Shown: piece by piece, positions 9,147 to 18,639 of the stretch
How positions within the stretch are numbered: the first letter of the stretch is position 1
Layout of the letters: each line of letters begins with the position of its first letter
Origin: Arthrobacter sp. Bi83
GTDB lineage: Bacteria; Actinomycetota; Actinomycetes; Actinomycetales; Micrococcaceae
Direction: 5' to 3'
DNA length: 64,000 nt
Assembly: GCF_918698095.1 (NCBI RefSeq)
Contig: NZ_CAKKLY010000026.1
Coordinates: forward strand, 1-64,000
Program-made: the position numbers and the translations under genes
The notes under the pieces: model-generated
Told to the model about the DNA's origin: nothing
The model's database searches: none
What the model saw: only the letters and a program-made list of their open reading frames with translations

Positions 9147-10025
9147 TCAGGCGTCGTCGTGGGCGAGGTTGCCGGAGAGTCGGCGGTGGGCGTCGGCCTG
9201 GTCCTGGAGTTCCTTGGCCCGGGTCTCGAATACTCCGACGGCGTCCGCGCCGGCTGCGAACCGCAGCGGCGGCTCATCCAGCTCGGCCAACTGGATCAGT
9301 GCGTCGGCGAGCTTCGCCGGGTCCCCGCCCTGCAGGCCGTTCATGCCCTTCCACGCGGTGACCGTCTGCTCTGTCCGCAAGGCGTAGTCTTCGATGGTGG
9401 ATACGGCGTAACTGGTGGATTCCGGGGTGAGCAGCTCGGTGCGGAAGAATCCCGGTTCGACGATCATGGTACGGATGCCGAACGGGGCGATTTCCATGGC
9501 CAGGGACTCCGCCCAGCCCTCGACGCCGAACTTCGACGCGGCGTACGCGGTGAGGAACTCCCCGCCCGTGATCCCGGCGGTCGAGGAGATCGTGACGACC
9601 AGGCCCGAGCGCTGGGCCCGCAGGACCGGCAGGGCCGCCCGGGTGACGTTCATGGGCCCGAACATGGTGGTTTCAATCTGTGTTCGGAAGTCGTCCGGGG
9701 TGATTTCCTCAAAGAATCCTGCGTAGAAGTTGCCGGCGTTGTTCACCAGGACGTCGATGCGTCCGAAACGGTCAACTGCAGCCTGGATGGCTGCCGCCGC
9801 ATCCGCAGGGTCAGTGACGTCGAGCTTCACCGCCAGCAGGTTCTCGTTTTCGCCTACGGCCTGGGCGACCCTTTCCGGGTTGCGGCCGGTGGCGACCACC
9901 GCGTGGCCGGCCGCCAGGGCCCCCTTCGCGATGTCGGTGCCCATCCCGCGGCCGGCGCCGGTGATGAACCAGACCTTCTTGGCCATGTTTTCCTTCTGCA
10001 CTGTCTTGGTTTTCTTCTCAGTCAT
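9147..10025 (-). CDS. SDR family oxidoreductase
   Basis: This short-chain dehydrogenase has 292 residues, with TGAGRGMG as the cofactor motif, NNAG, an ISSTAG serine and YAASKFG as the Tyr/Lys pair. The C-terminal region beyond residue 200 is longer than in the neighbouring 254-residue SDR. Its ATG overlaps the last codons of the upstream regulator gene by eight bases, so the two are very likely translated from one message. About 140 bases with no supported gene separate it from the next SDR. Confidence 0.87.
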   Translation of the reverse strand: MTEKKTKTVQKENMAKKVWFITGAGRGMGTDIAKGALAAGHAVVATGRNPERVAQAVGENENLLAVKLDVTDPADAAAAIQAAVDRFGRIDVLVNNAGNFYAGFFEEITPDDFRTQIETTMFGPMNVTRAALPVLRAQRSGLVVTISSTAGITGGEFLTAYAASKFGVEGWAESLAMEIAPFGIRTMIVEPGFFRTELLTPESTSYAVSTIEDYALRTEQTVTAWKGMNGLQGGDPAKLADALIQLAELDEPPLRFAAGADAVGVFETRAKELQDQADAHRRLSGNLAHDDA

Positions 10026-10995
10026 GGTTTAGTTTTCCCTGGGTATGTGGTCCCGGCTGCGCGTGGGGGCGCATCTCCGGGACGGCGGAGCCACCGGCAG
10101 GATCGCCGGTGATGGTGGTTTGGGGAGGCGATGCCGCCCAGCTGGCGAGGAACGCCAGCGCGTTTTCAGACGCGGAGCCCGGTTCGGCGGTGAAGGTGAA
10201 CAGGGTCTGTCCCTCATCGCCGGGAAGGTCCAGCGTCTCGAACTGCAGGGACAGTTCCCCGGCGACCGGGTGGTGGAAGCGCTTGGTCCCCGTGGTGTGT
10301 ATCCGCACGTCGTGCCCGGCCCATAACGCGGCGAACAGGCCGCTGCTCGTGGTCAGCTCCCCGACCAGCTCGTTCAGCGCCCGGTCGTGGGGGTTACGCC
10401 CTGCTTCCGAACGCAGCATCGCGACCGTGGTGGCCGCGATCGCACGCCAATCGGGGTAGAAATCGCCTGCACGCGGGTCGAGGAAGAGATAGCGTGCCTG
10501 GTTCGGGAGCCGACCCGGGGTGTCCGGCCCCGACGGTCCGGCGAATTTGAACACCTCCGCGTACAGCGCACGGCCCAACAGGTTGGCGGCCAGTACGTCC
10601 GAGCGGCCGTTCTGCACCATGGCCACCACTCCGGTCATGCCGTCCAGCAGACGCAGCACCCCGGGACGGACCCGTTGCTGTGCCGGCCGGCGCGGCGTCC
10701 GGCGGGCCGGCGCGTTGGCCGTCCGGGCCAAATTCATCAGGTGTGCCCGCTCGGCCTCGTCCAGCTGAAGAGCAGCGGCCACAGCCTCGAGCACGGAGTC
10801 TGAGACGCCGCGCACGCTGCCGCGTTCCAGCCGCGTGTAGTAGTCCGTGCTCACACCGGCGAGCTGCGCCACTTCCTCCCGGCGCAGGCCGGGCACGCGC
10901 CGCAGCTCCCCATAGCTGGGAATACCCGCCTGCTCAGGGCTGAGCTTCGCGCGCCGCGAGATCAGGAACTCACGGACTTCTTCTTTTCTGTCCAC
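10018..10995 (-). CDS. HTH transcriptional regulator with MmyB-like C-terminal domain
   Basis: Residues 20-75 form an XRE-type helix-turn-helix (LRREEVAQLAGVSTDYYTRLERG). The remaining region matches the MmyB-like ligand-binding regulators common in actinobacteria (LLGRALYAEVF; RYLFLDPRAGDFYPDW). These usually control an adjacent short-chain dehydrogenase, which is exactly the arrangement here. A GTG at 10995 gives the family-typical N-terminus DRKEEVREFLISRR; a TTG at 11052 would extend it by 19 residues. No clear ribosome-binding site decides between them. Confidence 0.85.
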   Translation of the reverse strand: MDRKEEVREFLISRRAKLSPEQAGIPSYGELRRVPGLRREEVAQLAGVSTDYYTRLERGSVRGVSDSVLEAVAAALQLDEAERAHLMNLARTANAPARRTPRRPAQQRVRPGVLRLLDGMTGVVAMVQNGRSDVLAANLLGRALYAEVFKFAGPSGPDTPGRLPNQARYLFLDPRAGDFYPDWRAIAATTVAMLRSEAGRNPHDRALNELVGELTTSSGLFAALWAGHDVRIHTTGTKRFHHPVAGELSLQFETLDLPGDEGQTLFTFTAEPGSASENALAFLASWAASPPQTTITGDPAGGSAVPEMRPHAQPGPHTQGKLNHD

Positions 10996-11091
10996 AACCA
11001 CCACGCTACGCAGCCCGATAACCGGGTGGCAGTGTCCATCAGACACCCCCAAGCCGCCTGAAACAAAAGGGGCCTGTTCTCTGCCGGAGGC

Positions 11092-12801
11092 CTAAGCCAG
11101 CGCGCTGGCAGGTCCGGATCTCGGTGCAGTTGGTGTCGCCCGCGGTGCGAGATCCATGGTTGTGAGGCGCAGCCACAGCCAGAGCCGCTTCTGCGGGTCG
11201 TCCAGATCCAGGTCAAAGTCCTTGGCCAGGCGTGCGACCCGGTAACGGACGGTGTTGTTGTGCACGTGGAGGCGTTCCGCCATCGTGGAAATGCTTCCGT
11301 TCGAAGCCAGATATGCCCGGAGGGTGTCCAGGTAGCCGGTCTGCTGCTCGGCATCGTGGGCCTGAATCCTGGTGATGTCGTCGACGTCGGAAAGTCCGTT
11401 TTCGGCGATGAACGCCCCGATTTTCAAGAGATTCAGCGGGATCCGGTAGTCCTCGAAAAGCCCGGCGGCGGGGGATTGCACCCCACCGGAACCGGAACCC
11501 GGCGTTTCCGCTTGCCGACGGAGCAGGTATTGCAGCGTTTGCAACGCTTCGGATCTGGATTCCGGCAGGTCCTCAAGCCGGGGCGCGATGCCGCCAACGG
11601 CTGCGATGAGCGGGTAGGAGCTGATCGTGTGTGCGTAGGCGCCGATTTCCTGGACCACACGCCGATGGACGGCCCTTGGAGCGGTCCCATCGCAGGGCAG
11701 AAGAGCGTAGACCACCGAGTCAATGAGGGCACTGTGGCTGGTGTTGAACTGAATGTTGCAGACTGTCGTAACAAGATGCAGCAGCCGTTGTATGTCGCGC
11801 ACCGATTCAAGGCTCCCGGTTTCGGGCCGGACGATGGAAAACGCCGCGACCGCGAGCCCGTGGGCTGCATCGAGTCCCAGCTGGGCGGCGGCAAACGCGG
11901 CATGCGCCGTGTCGTCCATGAGCGTGCGGATCAAGTCCCCGTTCCGGCGTTCCCCAAAGTCGGAGGCCGAGCGGGCATGGAGCATGTGGAGTCCGGCCAG
12001 TGGCGCCATCCTGCCGAGTGCGTTCAGCGCCGCCTCGCGTTTGTCTTCGCCCGGGTCGATGATCCAGATCGAGCCAAGAAGTTCCCCGCCGGCTCTCACG
12101 GCGAGGGCCAGCCTTGCCATCTCATCATCTATTGCGGGGACTAACACTGCCCCCGAGGACGCATAGACGGTCTTGAAATCCGTATCGAAGGCCGGCGGCT
12201 GGATCTCCTGCAGGGAGAGTGTCGTGACGCGGCGCAGTTCGTCGACGGGCTGTCCCGGCAATGTCGAGTAACCGAGCACCCGTCCGAGCGGGTCCACGAT
12301 GCTTGCTGCGCCGTTGGTGATCGACGCCGCGGCGTTGGCGAATGCGTAAAGGTCGCCGAGCCGGACACCTGAGACGGAATCGGCGGCCGCCCCCATGACC
12401 GATGCCCTGGCAAGTGTCACCAGGCGGGTCCAGTCCACATTGTCAGGTGCAACCAGGACGGCCAGGCTGTGCCGGACTGCGGCAGACCGTAGCTGCTCCA
12501 TCGGCGTCCCATGGGCTTTGACGACCACTGCAGCAGCATCGCTGTTAGAGGCCCGGTGCATCAGCTGGTCGAAATCGACCGAGCCACAGGTCAGGCCGAC
12601 GGCCAGAATGATGCGGTCGTGGACGCTTGTCCATTCGTCGAAGGGGTCATACATGAGGACATCCGATACGGGATGGCTGAGGTTTTCCGGTGTGGGGTTG
12701 GCATGCACCAGATCGGCCTGCATTAGCTGGATGCAATCCGACAGCCGTACGACGGCCCCGTGAAGATCGCCCTCCGTCAGGTCCGTTTTATGCGTATCCA
12801 T
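11092..12801 (-). CDS. PucR family transcriptional regulator
   Basis: The C-terminal 90 residues carry the PucR-type helix-turn-helix (YLDTLRAYLASNGSISTMAERLHVHNNTVRYRVARL). The preceding 450 residues contain a GGDEF-like/PucR effector region. The ATG at 12801 is favoured over a TTG ten codons upstream, although neither has an ideally spaced ribosome-binding site. It diverges from the hydroxy-acid oxidase and amino acid transporter operon, so it is the obvious candidate regulator of it. The effector is unknown. Confidence 0.85.
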   Translation of the reverse strand: MDTHKTDLTEGDLHGAVVRLSDCIQLMQADLVHANPTPENLSHPVSDVLMYDPFDEWTSVHDRIILAVGLTCGSVDFDQLMHRASNSDAAAVVVKAHGTPMEQLRSAAVRHSLAVLVAPDNVDWTRLVTLARASVMGAAADSVSGVRLGDLYAFANAAASITNGAASIVDPLGRVLGYSTLPGQPVDELRRVTTLSLQEIQPPAFDTDFKTVYASSGAVLVPAIDDEMARLALAVRAGGELLGSIWIIDPGEDKREAALNALGRMAPLAGLHMLHARSASDFGERRNGDLIRTLMDDTAHAAFAAAQLGLDAAHGLAVAAFSIVRPETGSLESVRDIQRLLHLVTTVCNIQFNTSHSALIDSVVYALLPCDGTAPRAVHRRVVQEIGAYAHTISSYPLIAAVGGIAPRLEDLPESRSEALQTLQYLLRRQAETPGSGSGGVQSPAAGLFEDYRIPLNLLKIGAFIAENGLSDVDDITRIQAHDAEQQTGYLDTLRAYLASNGSISTMAERLHVHNNTVRYRVARLAKDFDLDLDDPQKRLWLWLRLTTMDLAPRATPTAPRSGPASALA

Positions 12802-12928
12802 ACCTTGGAATTTATCACGGGCAATCCGCAAATCTTTTAGCCGAACTCACATATAGAAGGCGCGAGATCTGCGTCACCATTGGGGAAGGAAGCGACAAGG
12901 AAGTCCTTCAAAACCAAGAGGATCAGCA

Positions 12929-14221
12929 GTGAAATTCAAAGACATCAGGGCCCTCGCCACGGTCCAAGGCCCGGCCCGGACAGCCTCGGAGCGCCTCGCC
13001 AGGCGTTGCTACAGCGTCGAGGACATGAGGAAGCTCGCATCGAAACGCCTCCCCGGCAGCATTTTTGACTACATCGAGGGCGGCGGCGAGGACGAGGTGT
13101 CCCTGCGGCGCAACCAGTCCTCCTTTGATGACTGGTCCTTCCTGCCGAAGTGGGGATCTGTCCAGGACCTTGACCTCAGCTCAACCCTCCTGGGTGGCCC
13201 GGTATCGATGCCCCTGACGCTCGCCCCGACCGGCGGCACCAGGCTGTTCCATCCGGACGGTGAGACCGCTGTTGCCCGTGCGGCAATGGAGGCCGGCGTC
13301 CCCTACGGCCTGGCGCACCTGAGCACAACCCCCATGGAGCACGTCAGCGCCGCTACCCCCGGCCTCCGGCGCTGGTTCAACATCGAACCGATAGGGGACA
13401 AGGTAGAGCTGCAGGCAATCCTGGACAGGGCCGCGGCCGCAGGCTATGAAGGCCTGCTGGTCAACGTTGACTGCCGCGCCATCGGCCACCGCGAACGGGA
13501 TTACCACAACGGGTTCACCGCGCCTCCGTCCATCAAGATGAAGACCGTCGTCGAGGGAGCCCTGCACCCGCGGTGGGCGCTTGGGTTCCTGGCCAATGAC
13601 GCGATCGCCTTCCCCAACCTGGACGCCGAGATCCCCGACGGTCCCTTGTCCAGTACCCCTGACATGTGGCGGACGCTGCTTGCCGGTTCCTACGAACCGA
13701 CGGACTGGGATGACATCCGGGATCTGCGTGCCCGCTGGAACGGCCCCATCATCCTCAAGGGGGTGGTTAATCCCAACGATGCCGCCACGGCCGCCGAGAT
13801 CGGCATCGACGCCATCCAGGTCAGCAACCACGGCGGCCGGCAGCTCGATCACATGGCCTCGCCCCTGGACCTCCTCCCGGACATCGTCGACCGGGCGGAA
13901 GGCCGGCTCGAAATCATCGTCGACGGCGGCATCCGCCGCGGCTCCGACGTCGTCAAGGCCATCGCCCTCGGCGCCGACGCCTGTTCCATCGGCCGCCCTT
14001 ACCTGTACGGCCTCGCGGCCGCGGGCCAGGCCGGCGTTGCCCATGTCCTGAGAATGTTCGAGGCCGAAACGACGCGCACCATGATGCTCCTCGGGGTGTC
14101 TTCAATCCAGGAGCTTCGGCTGGAAGGCCGTGGGCTGATCCGGCACCGCAATGCACCCCTTACCCGCACCTCACCCGCCCCGAAGGCCCACAAGGGCCTG
14201 GTAGAAATGAGAACCCCCTGA
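12929..14221 (+). CDS. FMN-dependent alpha-hydroxy-acid oxidase/dehydrogenase
   Basis: This member of the lactate/glycolate oxidase and mandelate dehydrogenase family oxidises a 2-hydroxy acid to a 2-oxo acid with FMN. The active-site SNHGGRQLD contains the catalytic His and substrate-binding Arg. Other signatures are the FDYIEGGGEDE start and the FMN phosphate loop DGGIRRGSDVVKAIALGADACSIGRPY. At 430 residues it is slightly longer than the usual 380, because of N- and C-terminal tails. It starts with GTG preceded by AGAGGA, and its stop overlaps the binding-protein start. It may act on the compound imported by the downstream ABC system. Confidence 0.9.
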   Translation: MKFKDIRALATVQGPARTASERLARRCYSVEDMRKLASKRLPGSIFDYIEGGGEDEVSLRRNQSSFDDWSFLPKWGSVQDLDLSSTLLGGPVSMPLTLAPTGGTRLFHPDGETAVARAAMEAGVPYGLAHLSTTPMEHVSAATPGLRRWFNIEPIGDKVELQAILDRAAAAGYEGLLVNVDCRAIGHRERDYHNGFTAPPSIKMKTVVEGALHPRWALGFLANDAIAFPNLDAEIPDGPLSSTPDMWRTLLAGSYEPTDWDDIRDLRARWNGPIILKGVVNPNDAATAAEIGIDAIQVSNHGGRQLDHMASPLDLLPDIVDRAEGRLEIIVDGGIRRGSDVVKAIALGADACSIGRPYLYGLAAAGQAGVAHVLRMFEAETTRTMMLLGVSSIQELRLEGRGLIRHRNAPLTRTSPAPKAHKGLVEMRTP

Positions 14222-15165
14222 TGAAACCTTCATTTGCCACCACCCGAGGCAGATATCGCCGCCTTGGATCGTCCGTCGTCGCAACGGCGGCGCTGGTGCT
14301 TGCTGTCACGGCATGCACCCCTGCCGGCACTGCATCGCCATCGACTTCTTCCGGTTCGGCCGTGCCGGGGACCGGCGTGCCGGCGCTGGAAGTGAACCAA
14401 GCCGCCGTCGGACTTCTCCCGGAGTCCATCAAAACGTCCAAGGTGCTGCGGGTGGCCATCCCCACCAACGAGCCGCCTACCCAGTTCTACCGGGAGGGCA
14501 CGCAGGAGATGACGGGCACCAATCCCGACGTGGCGCGCCTCATCGGTGAGGCATTGGGTGTCAAAGTCGACATCCAGGTGGCCAACTTCGACGCCATCAT
14601 TCCCGGGCTTGCTGCCGGTCGGTATGACATGACCGTCTCTTCCATGACACCCACCACCAAGCGGATGAAAGTCCTGGACTTCGTTGATTACATGCAGGTC
14701 GGCGGCGGCGTTGCCGTGCCCAAGGGCAACCCGGCGGGGATCAAAGACCAGCACGCACTGTGCGGTAAGAAGGTCGGCCTCCTCACCGGGTCCTACCAGC
14801 TCACGGTCGACGTCCCGAAATTCGACGAGGCCTGCACCTTCGACGGTAAAGAAGCGATCCAGCGCAGCGAGTTCCAGGACACGCGGCAGGCCATCTCCGC
14901 CCTCACCAGCGGACGGTTGGACGCCGTACTGGCGGATGCGCCCATCCTGAACTTTGCCGCCACCCAGAACCCGCAGATCGAGATCGCCGCAGAGTACGAC
15001 GTCACGCCTGTTGGGGTTGGCGTGCCGAAGGACTCCAGCCTGGTCAAGTCGGTCTCTGCTGCCCTGGACGCAGTGATCAAGAGCGATTCCTACAAGAAGG
15101 TGCTGGGGAAGTACGGACTTGAATCCAGCGCCATCACTGACGCCCGCGTCAATTTCGCCCAATAG
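14221..15165 (+). CDS. ABC transporter substrate-binding lipoprotein, polar amino acid type
   Basis: This is a family 3 extracellular solute-binding protein of 314 residues. The N-terminus is a lipoprotein signal with cysteine at VTAC near residue 35. The mature part has the typical VAIPTNEPPTQFYREGTQEMTGTNPDVARLIG start and MTPTTKRMKVLDFVDY. It probably captures an amino acid or related zwitterion outside the membrane and delivers it to the permease encoded next. TGATG coupling joins it to the oxidase. Confidence 0.9.
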   Translation: MKPSFATTRGRYRRLGSSVVATAALVLAVTACTPAGTASPSTSSGSAVPGTGVPALEVNQAAVGLLPESIKTSKVLRVAIPTNEPPTQFYREGTQEMTGTNPDVARLIGEALGVKVDIQVANFDAIIPGLAAGRYDMTVSSMTPTTKRMKVLDFVDYMQVGGGVAVPKGNPAGIKDQHALCGKKVGLLTGSYQLTVDVPKFDEACTFDGKEAIQRSEFQDTRQAISALTSGRLDAVLADAPILNFAATQNPQIEIAAEYDVTPVGVGVPKDSSLVKSVSAALDAVIKSDSYKKVLGKYGLESSAITDARVNFAQ

Positions 15166-15177
15166 GAGGTGAACACC

Positions 15178-16110
15178 ATGCAGCAACACTCAATCCCTGA
15201 CACCAGGAAGCAAGCCCCGCCGGCATCGGAGGACTCCATCCCGGTGGTGCGGCTCAGGCACCCCGTCCGGCTGGCCATCGCAGCCGTTTTGATCCTCCTT
15301 GCCCTCAGCGCCGCGTGGGACGTGGCGGTGAATCAGCGGTACCACTGGGATGTTGTCATCTCGTATCTCTTCGCTCCACAGATCATTGCCGGTGCCGGGC
15401 TGACGATCCTCCTGACGGTGGTATCGATGAGCGTCGGTATTGCCCTGGGCACGCTCCTTGCCGTCATGCGGCTCTCAGCGAATCCGATTCTCAGCACGAT
15501 CAGCCGGAGTTACATCTGGTTCTTCCGTGGCACTCCGCTCTTGGTGCAGCTGATCTTTTGGTACAACATCGCCGCCCTGTATCCGGTGATCGCCTTCGGG
15601 CTTCCCTTCGGCGGGCCGTCCCTTATCCTCGGATCGGCCAACGTGCTGATCTCGCCATTGGGTGCCGCGTTGCTGGGCCTGTCCCTGAATGAGGCCGCCT
15701 ACATGGCCGAAATCATCCGTGGCGGCATCGGGTCCGTGGACAAGGGCCAGTATGACGCCGCCCGGGCACTTGGAATGGACGGCGGAAAGCTCATGCGCCG
15801 CGTGATCCTGCCCCAGGCCATGCGCGTGGTCCTCCCACCGACCGGCAACCAGGTCATTTCCATGCTCAAAGGCACGGCCCTTGTCAGCGTCCTGGCGATC
15901 TCGGACCTGCTCTACTCGGCCCAGATCATCTACGCCAACAACTACCAGACGATCCCGCTGCTCATCGTCGCCAGCCTCTGGTACCTGCTGATGACAACCA
16001 TCCTGAGCTTCTTCCAAACCAAACTCGAACGACGGTATGGCCGCGGCTTCGACGTCGCGCCGCGACGGACCCGCCAGCAAAAGGCCCAGCCAAAGACAAG
16101 GACAGCATGA
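15178..16110 (+). CDS. Amino acid ABC transporter permease
   Basis: This HisM/GlnP-type permease of 310 residues has about five or six membrane helices after a 35-residue cytoplasmic N-terminus. It carries the ATPase-docking EAA-like loop ([25 protein letters not shown]). The ATG at 15178 is preferred because a perfect AGGAGG (15164-15169) sits eight bases upstream; the GTG at 15169 lies inside that site. It overlaps the ATPase gene. Confidence 0.9.
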   Translation: MQQHSIPDTRKQAPPASEDSIPVVRLRHPVRLAIAAVLILLALSAAWDVAVNQRYHWDVVISYLFAPQIIAGAGLTILLTVVSMSVGIALGTLLAVMRLSANPILSTISRSYIWFFRGTPLLVQLIFWYNIAALYPVIAFGLPFGGPSLILGSANVLISPLGAALLGLSLNEAAYMAEIIRGGIGSVDKGQYDAARALGMDGGKLMRRVILPQAMRVVLPPTGNQVISMLKGTALVSVLAISDLLYSAQIIYANNYQTIPLLIVASLWYLLMTTILSFFQTKLERRYGRGFDVAPRRTRQQKAQPKTRTA

Positions 16111-16874
16111 TGAACGCCGCCATGGTGGAAGCCCAGGGTGTCCGCAAGAGCTTCGGCTCAACGGAAATCCTCAAAGGCATTGATCTGAGAGTCGAACGCG
16201 GTTCGGTGACCTGCCTGATCGGACCGTCCGGTTCCGGGAAGACCACTTTCCTCCGGTGCATCAACCACCTGGAAAAGGTCGACGCCGGTCGCCTTTACGT
16301 AGACGAACACCTGGTGGGCTACACCGAGCGCCACGGACGACTTTACGAAATGAAAGAGCGCCAGACCGCACGCTCACGGCTGAACGCGGGCATGGTTTTC
16401 CAACGCTTCAACCTCTTCCCGCACATGACGGTGCTGGAGAACATCGTGGAAGCGCCCGTCCATGTGCTCGGGCGTCCGCGGAACGAAGTCACCGCCGAAG
16501 CGCAGACGCTGCTGGACCGCGTCGGGCTCGGCGACCGGGGACACTCCTACCCCCAGGAGCTCTCCGGCGGGCAGCAACAGCGGATCGCAATCGCGCGGGC
16601 ACTGGCCATGAAACCCAAGCTCATGCTCTTCGATGAACCCACGTCCGCACTCGACCCGGAGCTCGTCGGCGAAGTGCTCGACGTCATGAAATCCCTCGCC
16701 GAGGCCGGGATGACCATGGTCGTCGTCACGCACGAACTTGGCTTTGCCCGTCAGGTCAGCGACCAGGTCGTTTTCATGGATCAGGGGGTGGTCGTCGAAA
16801 GCGGACCCCCCGCGGGGGTCCTTGGTTCACCGCGGCACGAACGCACCCAGGCCTTTCTTTCAAAGGTCCTCTAA
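16107..16874 (+). CDS. Amino acid ABC transporter ATP-binding protein
   Basis: This is a GlnQ/HisP-type ATPase of 255 residues. Walker A is [12 protein letters not shown], the Q-loop is [15 protein letters not shown], the signature is [15 protein letters not shown], Walker B is [13 protein letters not shown], and the switch His is in VVVTHEL. With the two preceding genes it forms a complete importer. Two ATG codons (16107 and 16110) are possible, and the first overlaps the permease stop. Confidence 0.92.
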   Translation: MMNAAMVEAQGVRKSFGSTEILKGIDLRVERGSVTCLIGPSGSGKTTFLRCINHLEKVDAGRLYVDEHLVGYTERHGRLYEMKERQTARSRLNAGMVFQRFNLFPHMTVLENIVEAPVHVLGRPRNEVTAEAQTLLDRVGLGDRGHSYPQELSGGQQQRIAIARALAMKPKLMLFDEPTSALDPELVGEVLDVMKSLAEAGMTMVVVTHELGFARQVSDQVVFMDQGVVVESGPPAGVLGSPRHERTQAFLSKVL

Positions 16875-16930
16875 GAACATCAACAACTCCGGCCGGCCAC
16901 CGCGCCGGTCACACGAAAGGAATCCTCCCC

Positions 16931-17311
16931 ATGCCTCGACAGCAGGTAACCACAGACCTCGCGCCCAGCCCGGCCGGACCCTACTCCCAGGCGATCGCCG
17001 CCAACGGCTTCCTCTTCACCGCGGGCCAGACACCCCACGACCCCGTCACCGGTGACACCGTCGGCACCACCATCGAGGAGCAGACCGTCCAGGCCATGAA
17101 GAACCTGGCTGCAGTCCTGGCCGGGCACGGACTGGACTTCTCCCACGTCGTCAAAGCAACGGTGCACCTGCACCATCCCGGCCGGGATTTTTCAGGGTTC
17201 AATGCCACGTACGAAGGGTTCGTCGAAGCCCCCTACCCGGCTCGAACCACCGTCGGTTCATTCCTGGGAGACTTCCTGGTCGAAATCGACGTCGTAGCCG
17301 CCATACCGTAG
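16931..17311 (+). CDS. RidA family enamine/imine deaminase
   Basis: This 126-residue member of the RidA/YjgF/UK114 family hydrolyses reactive enamines or imines from PLP or flavin enzymes. The family pattern is visible: an N-terminal PSPAGPYSQAIAANGFLFTAGQ, then C-terminal YPARTTVGSFLGDFLVEIDVVA. In the position of the catalytic Arg seen in canonical RidA, an Arg is present in PARTTVG. As the last gene of the oxidase-transporter operon, it suggests that an amino-acid oxidation or elimination step makes an imine. Confidence 0.88.
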   Translation: MPRQQVTTDLAPSPAGPYSQAIAANGFLFTAGQTPHDPVTGDTVGTTIEEQTVQAMKNLAAVLAGHGLDFSHVVKATVHLHHPGRDFSGFNATYEGFVEAPYPARTTVGSFLGDFLVEIDVVAAIP

Positions 17312-17344
17312 CCAGCCCAGGACCTCCGCTGGGGAATGACCGCG

Positions 17345-17394
17345 GACCACGGCCCCGTCTGATGCAGTGTCCAGCATTAGTCGGGCCCGTGGTC
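17345..17394. terminator. Bidirectional terminator-like hairpin
   Basis: The arms GACCACGGCCCCG (17345-17357) and CGGGCCCGTGGTC (17382-17394) pair with one mismatch around a 24-base loop. It sits between the convergent ridA-like and DUF4235 genes. There is no strong T-run, as is common in high-GC genomes. Confidence 0.5.
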
Positions 17395-17411
17395 GGCTCA
17401 CCAGGAAGTGG

Positions 17412-17675
17412 CTAGACGATGTCCTGGGTTTTGGCGAAGCGGGTGATCGCCCGCTGTGTGCCCCGGTTGGCCAGCACCTGGATGATGGCGCTCACCGAAG
17501 CTGAAATGAGGGCAAAGGTGAGGGCCGAGCGGAGCGTCGTGGGGACGTCGTCCTTCCCGCCCTTGGGCGGCTTGCGGCCGGTGGTCTTTTCCCAGATGGT
17601 GTCCACGGCCTTGGTGCCGGCGAATCCGGCGAGCAGGCTAATGCCGGTGCCAAGCAGCTTGATGAAAAAACTCAT
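17412..17675 (-). CDS. DUF4235 small membrane protein
   Basis: This 87-residue protein has two hydrophobic segments, a glycine-rich N-terminal helix (KLLGTGISLLAGFAGTKAVD) and a second helix (ALTFALISASVSAIIQVLA). They flank a charged TGRKPPKGGKDD linker, a pattern typical of the DUF4235 family in actinobacteria. Its function is unknown. It lies 35 bases downstream of the UPF0303 gene on the same strand. Confidence 0.8.
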   Translation of the reverse strand: MSFFIKLLGTGISLLAGFAGTKAVDTIWEKTTGRKPPKGGKDDVPTTLRSALTFALISASVSAIIQVLANRGTQRAITRFAKTQDIV

Positions 17676-17710
17676 TCCGAAACTCCTTGCGACGTGAATA
17701 CAGACTGCCC

Positions 17711-18256
17711 CTAGCCTAGCCGCATGGACGCATGGATTTCCCGAAGTGCCCGCACCACCAGATCGTGGTCGGCCTTCTGCGGCAACCCTGAGACCGTCAC
17801 CGTGGCTACCGCACCCACGCCTTCCACGTAAATGGGGAATGAGCCGCCGTGGGCGGCATACCTGGACTGGTCAAACCAGGCGTTGTCCTCGATGCGGCCC
17901 CCGCCGAGTCGGCCGCGCAGTCCCACGAGCAGGGACGGTTCCTCGTAGCGTGCTGCGGTCCGCTGCTTGGCCTTGACCCAGTGCTCGTTGTCCGGGGTGG
18001 CACCCTCCAGTGCCACATGGAACAGCACGTGTTCGCCCTTGGTGATGTCGACGGCGATGGGCAGGTTGCCGATCTTGCCGAGCTCAACCAGCAGGAGGCC
18101 GAGGTTGAGGGCGTCGTCCCTGCCGAACCGGGGAAACTGCAGCTCGGTGATTTCCGCTTCGATGCTGGCGATCAGGGCTGCCAGAGCGCCCGCCGGCTGC
18201 TCGGCGGCGGAGTCGGGGTCAAAAGCGGCTTGGCTGCCGTGATCCTGTTGCGTCAT
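17711..18256 (-). CDS. UPF0303/HbpS-like heme-degrading domain protein
   Basis: This 181-residue protein resembles the UPF0303 and HbpS/GlcG-like families, some members of which bind or degrade heme. Conserved patches are LPIAVDITKGEHVLFH, NEHWVKAKQRTAAR, SRYAAHGGSFPIYVEGVGAVATVTVSGLPQKADHDLVV. It has no signal peptide and starts with an Ala-rich segment. The biochemical role here is unproven. It is upstream of the DUF4235 gene and divergent from the thiamine-transport locus. Confidence 0.75.
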   Translation of the reverse strand: MTQQDHGSQAAFDPDSAAEQPAGALAALIASIEAEITELQFPRFGRDDALNLGLLLVELGKIGNLPIAVDITKGEHVLFHVALEGATPDNEHWVKAKQRTAARYEEPSLLVGLRGRLGGGRIEDNAWFDQSRYAAHGGSFPIYVEGVGAVATVTVSGLPQKADHDLVVRALREIHASMRLG

Positions 18257-18433
18257 GGCCCCAATGTACTCCGCGCTGTCCTCGCGCCGCCCCGTCCCAG
18301 GCAGCCTCTGTTCGCCGCCCTCTGGCGCCTCCGCGCACTTCCCGGATACCTCCCGGATTGTGACCGCGGCGCCGGTCTTCCGCGGCCGTCCCGGTGTAAA
18401 CTGGATCAGCCCACAAGGGCAGATTTATTACGA

Positions 18434-18554
18434 CAGGGGAGCGCCGCCGTCGGGCATCACTGGCAACTGCCAGCGAAACCGAGGATGGGCGCTGAGAGTG
18501 CGGACCGCCGCAGACCCTCGAACCTGATCCGGCTAGTACCGGCGCAAGGGAGTC
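18434..18554 (+). promoter_or_regulatory. TPP riboswitch (THI element)
   Basis: The TPP aptamer core is clearly visible. An ACAGGGGAGC start at 18433 is followed by GCGCTGAGAGTGCGG, ACCCTCGAACCTGATCCGG, then TAGTACCGGCG and AAGGGAGTC. These match the conserved CUGAGA, ACCCUUGAACCUGAUC and GCGxAGGGA blocks of the element. It precedes ykoE, so thiamine pyrophosphate should repress expression of the transporter. A possible promoter -10 (TAAACT) lies at 18397-18402. The rest of the 18257-18433 gap shows nothing I can support. Confidence 0.93.
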
Positions 18555-18600
18555 GAGTTCTCAAAGTGTCCGGCAGCAGGCAAACCAACCGCCAGCAGCC

Positions 18601-18633
18601 GGGGAGCGCTTTCCCCTCCTGTTCCTCAGGAGG
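18601..18633 (+). promoter_or_regulatory. Ribosome-site sequestering hairpin and competing stem
   Basis: CCTCCTG (18615-18621) can pair perfectly with CAGGAGG (18627-18633), which contains the ykoE ribosome-binding site; the loop is TTCCT. An alternative stem pairs GGGGA (18601-18605) with TCCCC (18612-18616), overlapping the left arm. This is a plausible translational on/off switch for the TPP riboswitch. Confidence 0.6.
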
Positions 18634-18639
18634 ACCATC

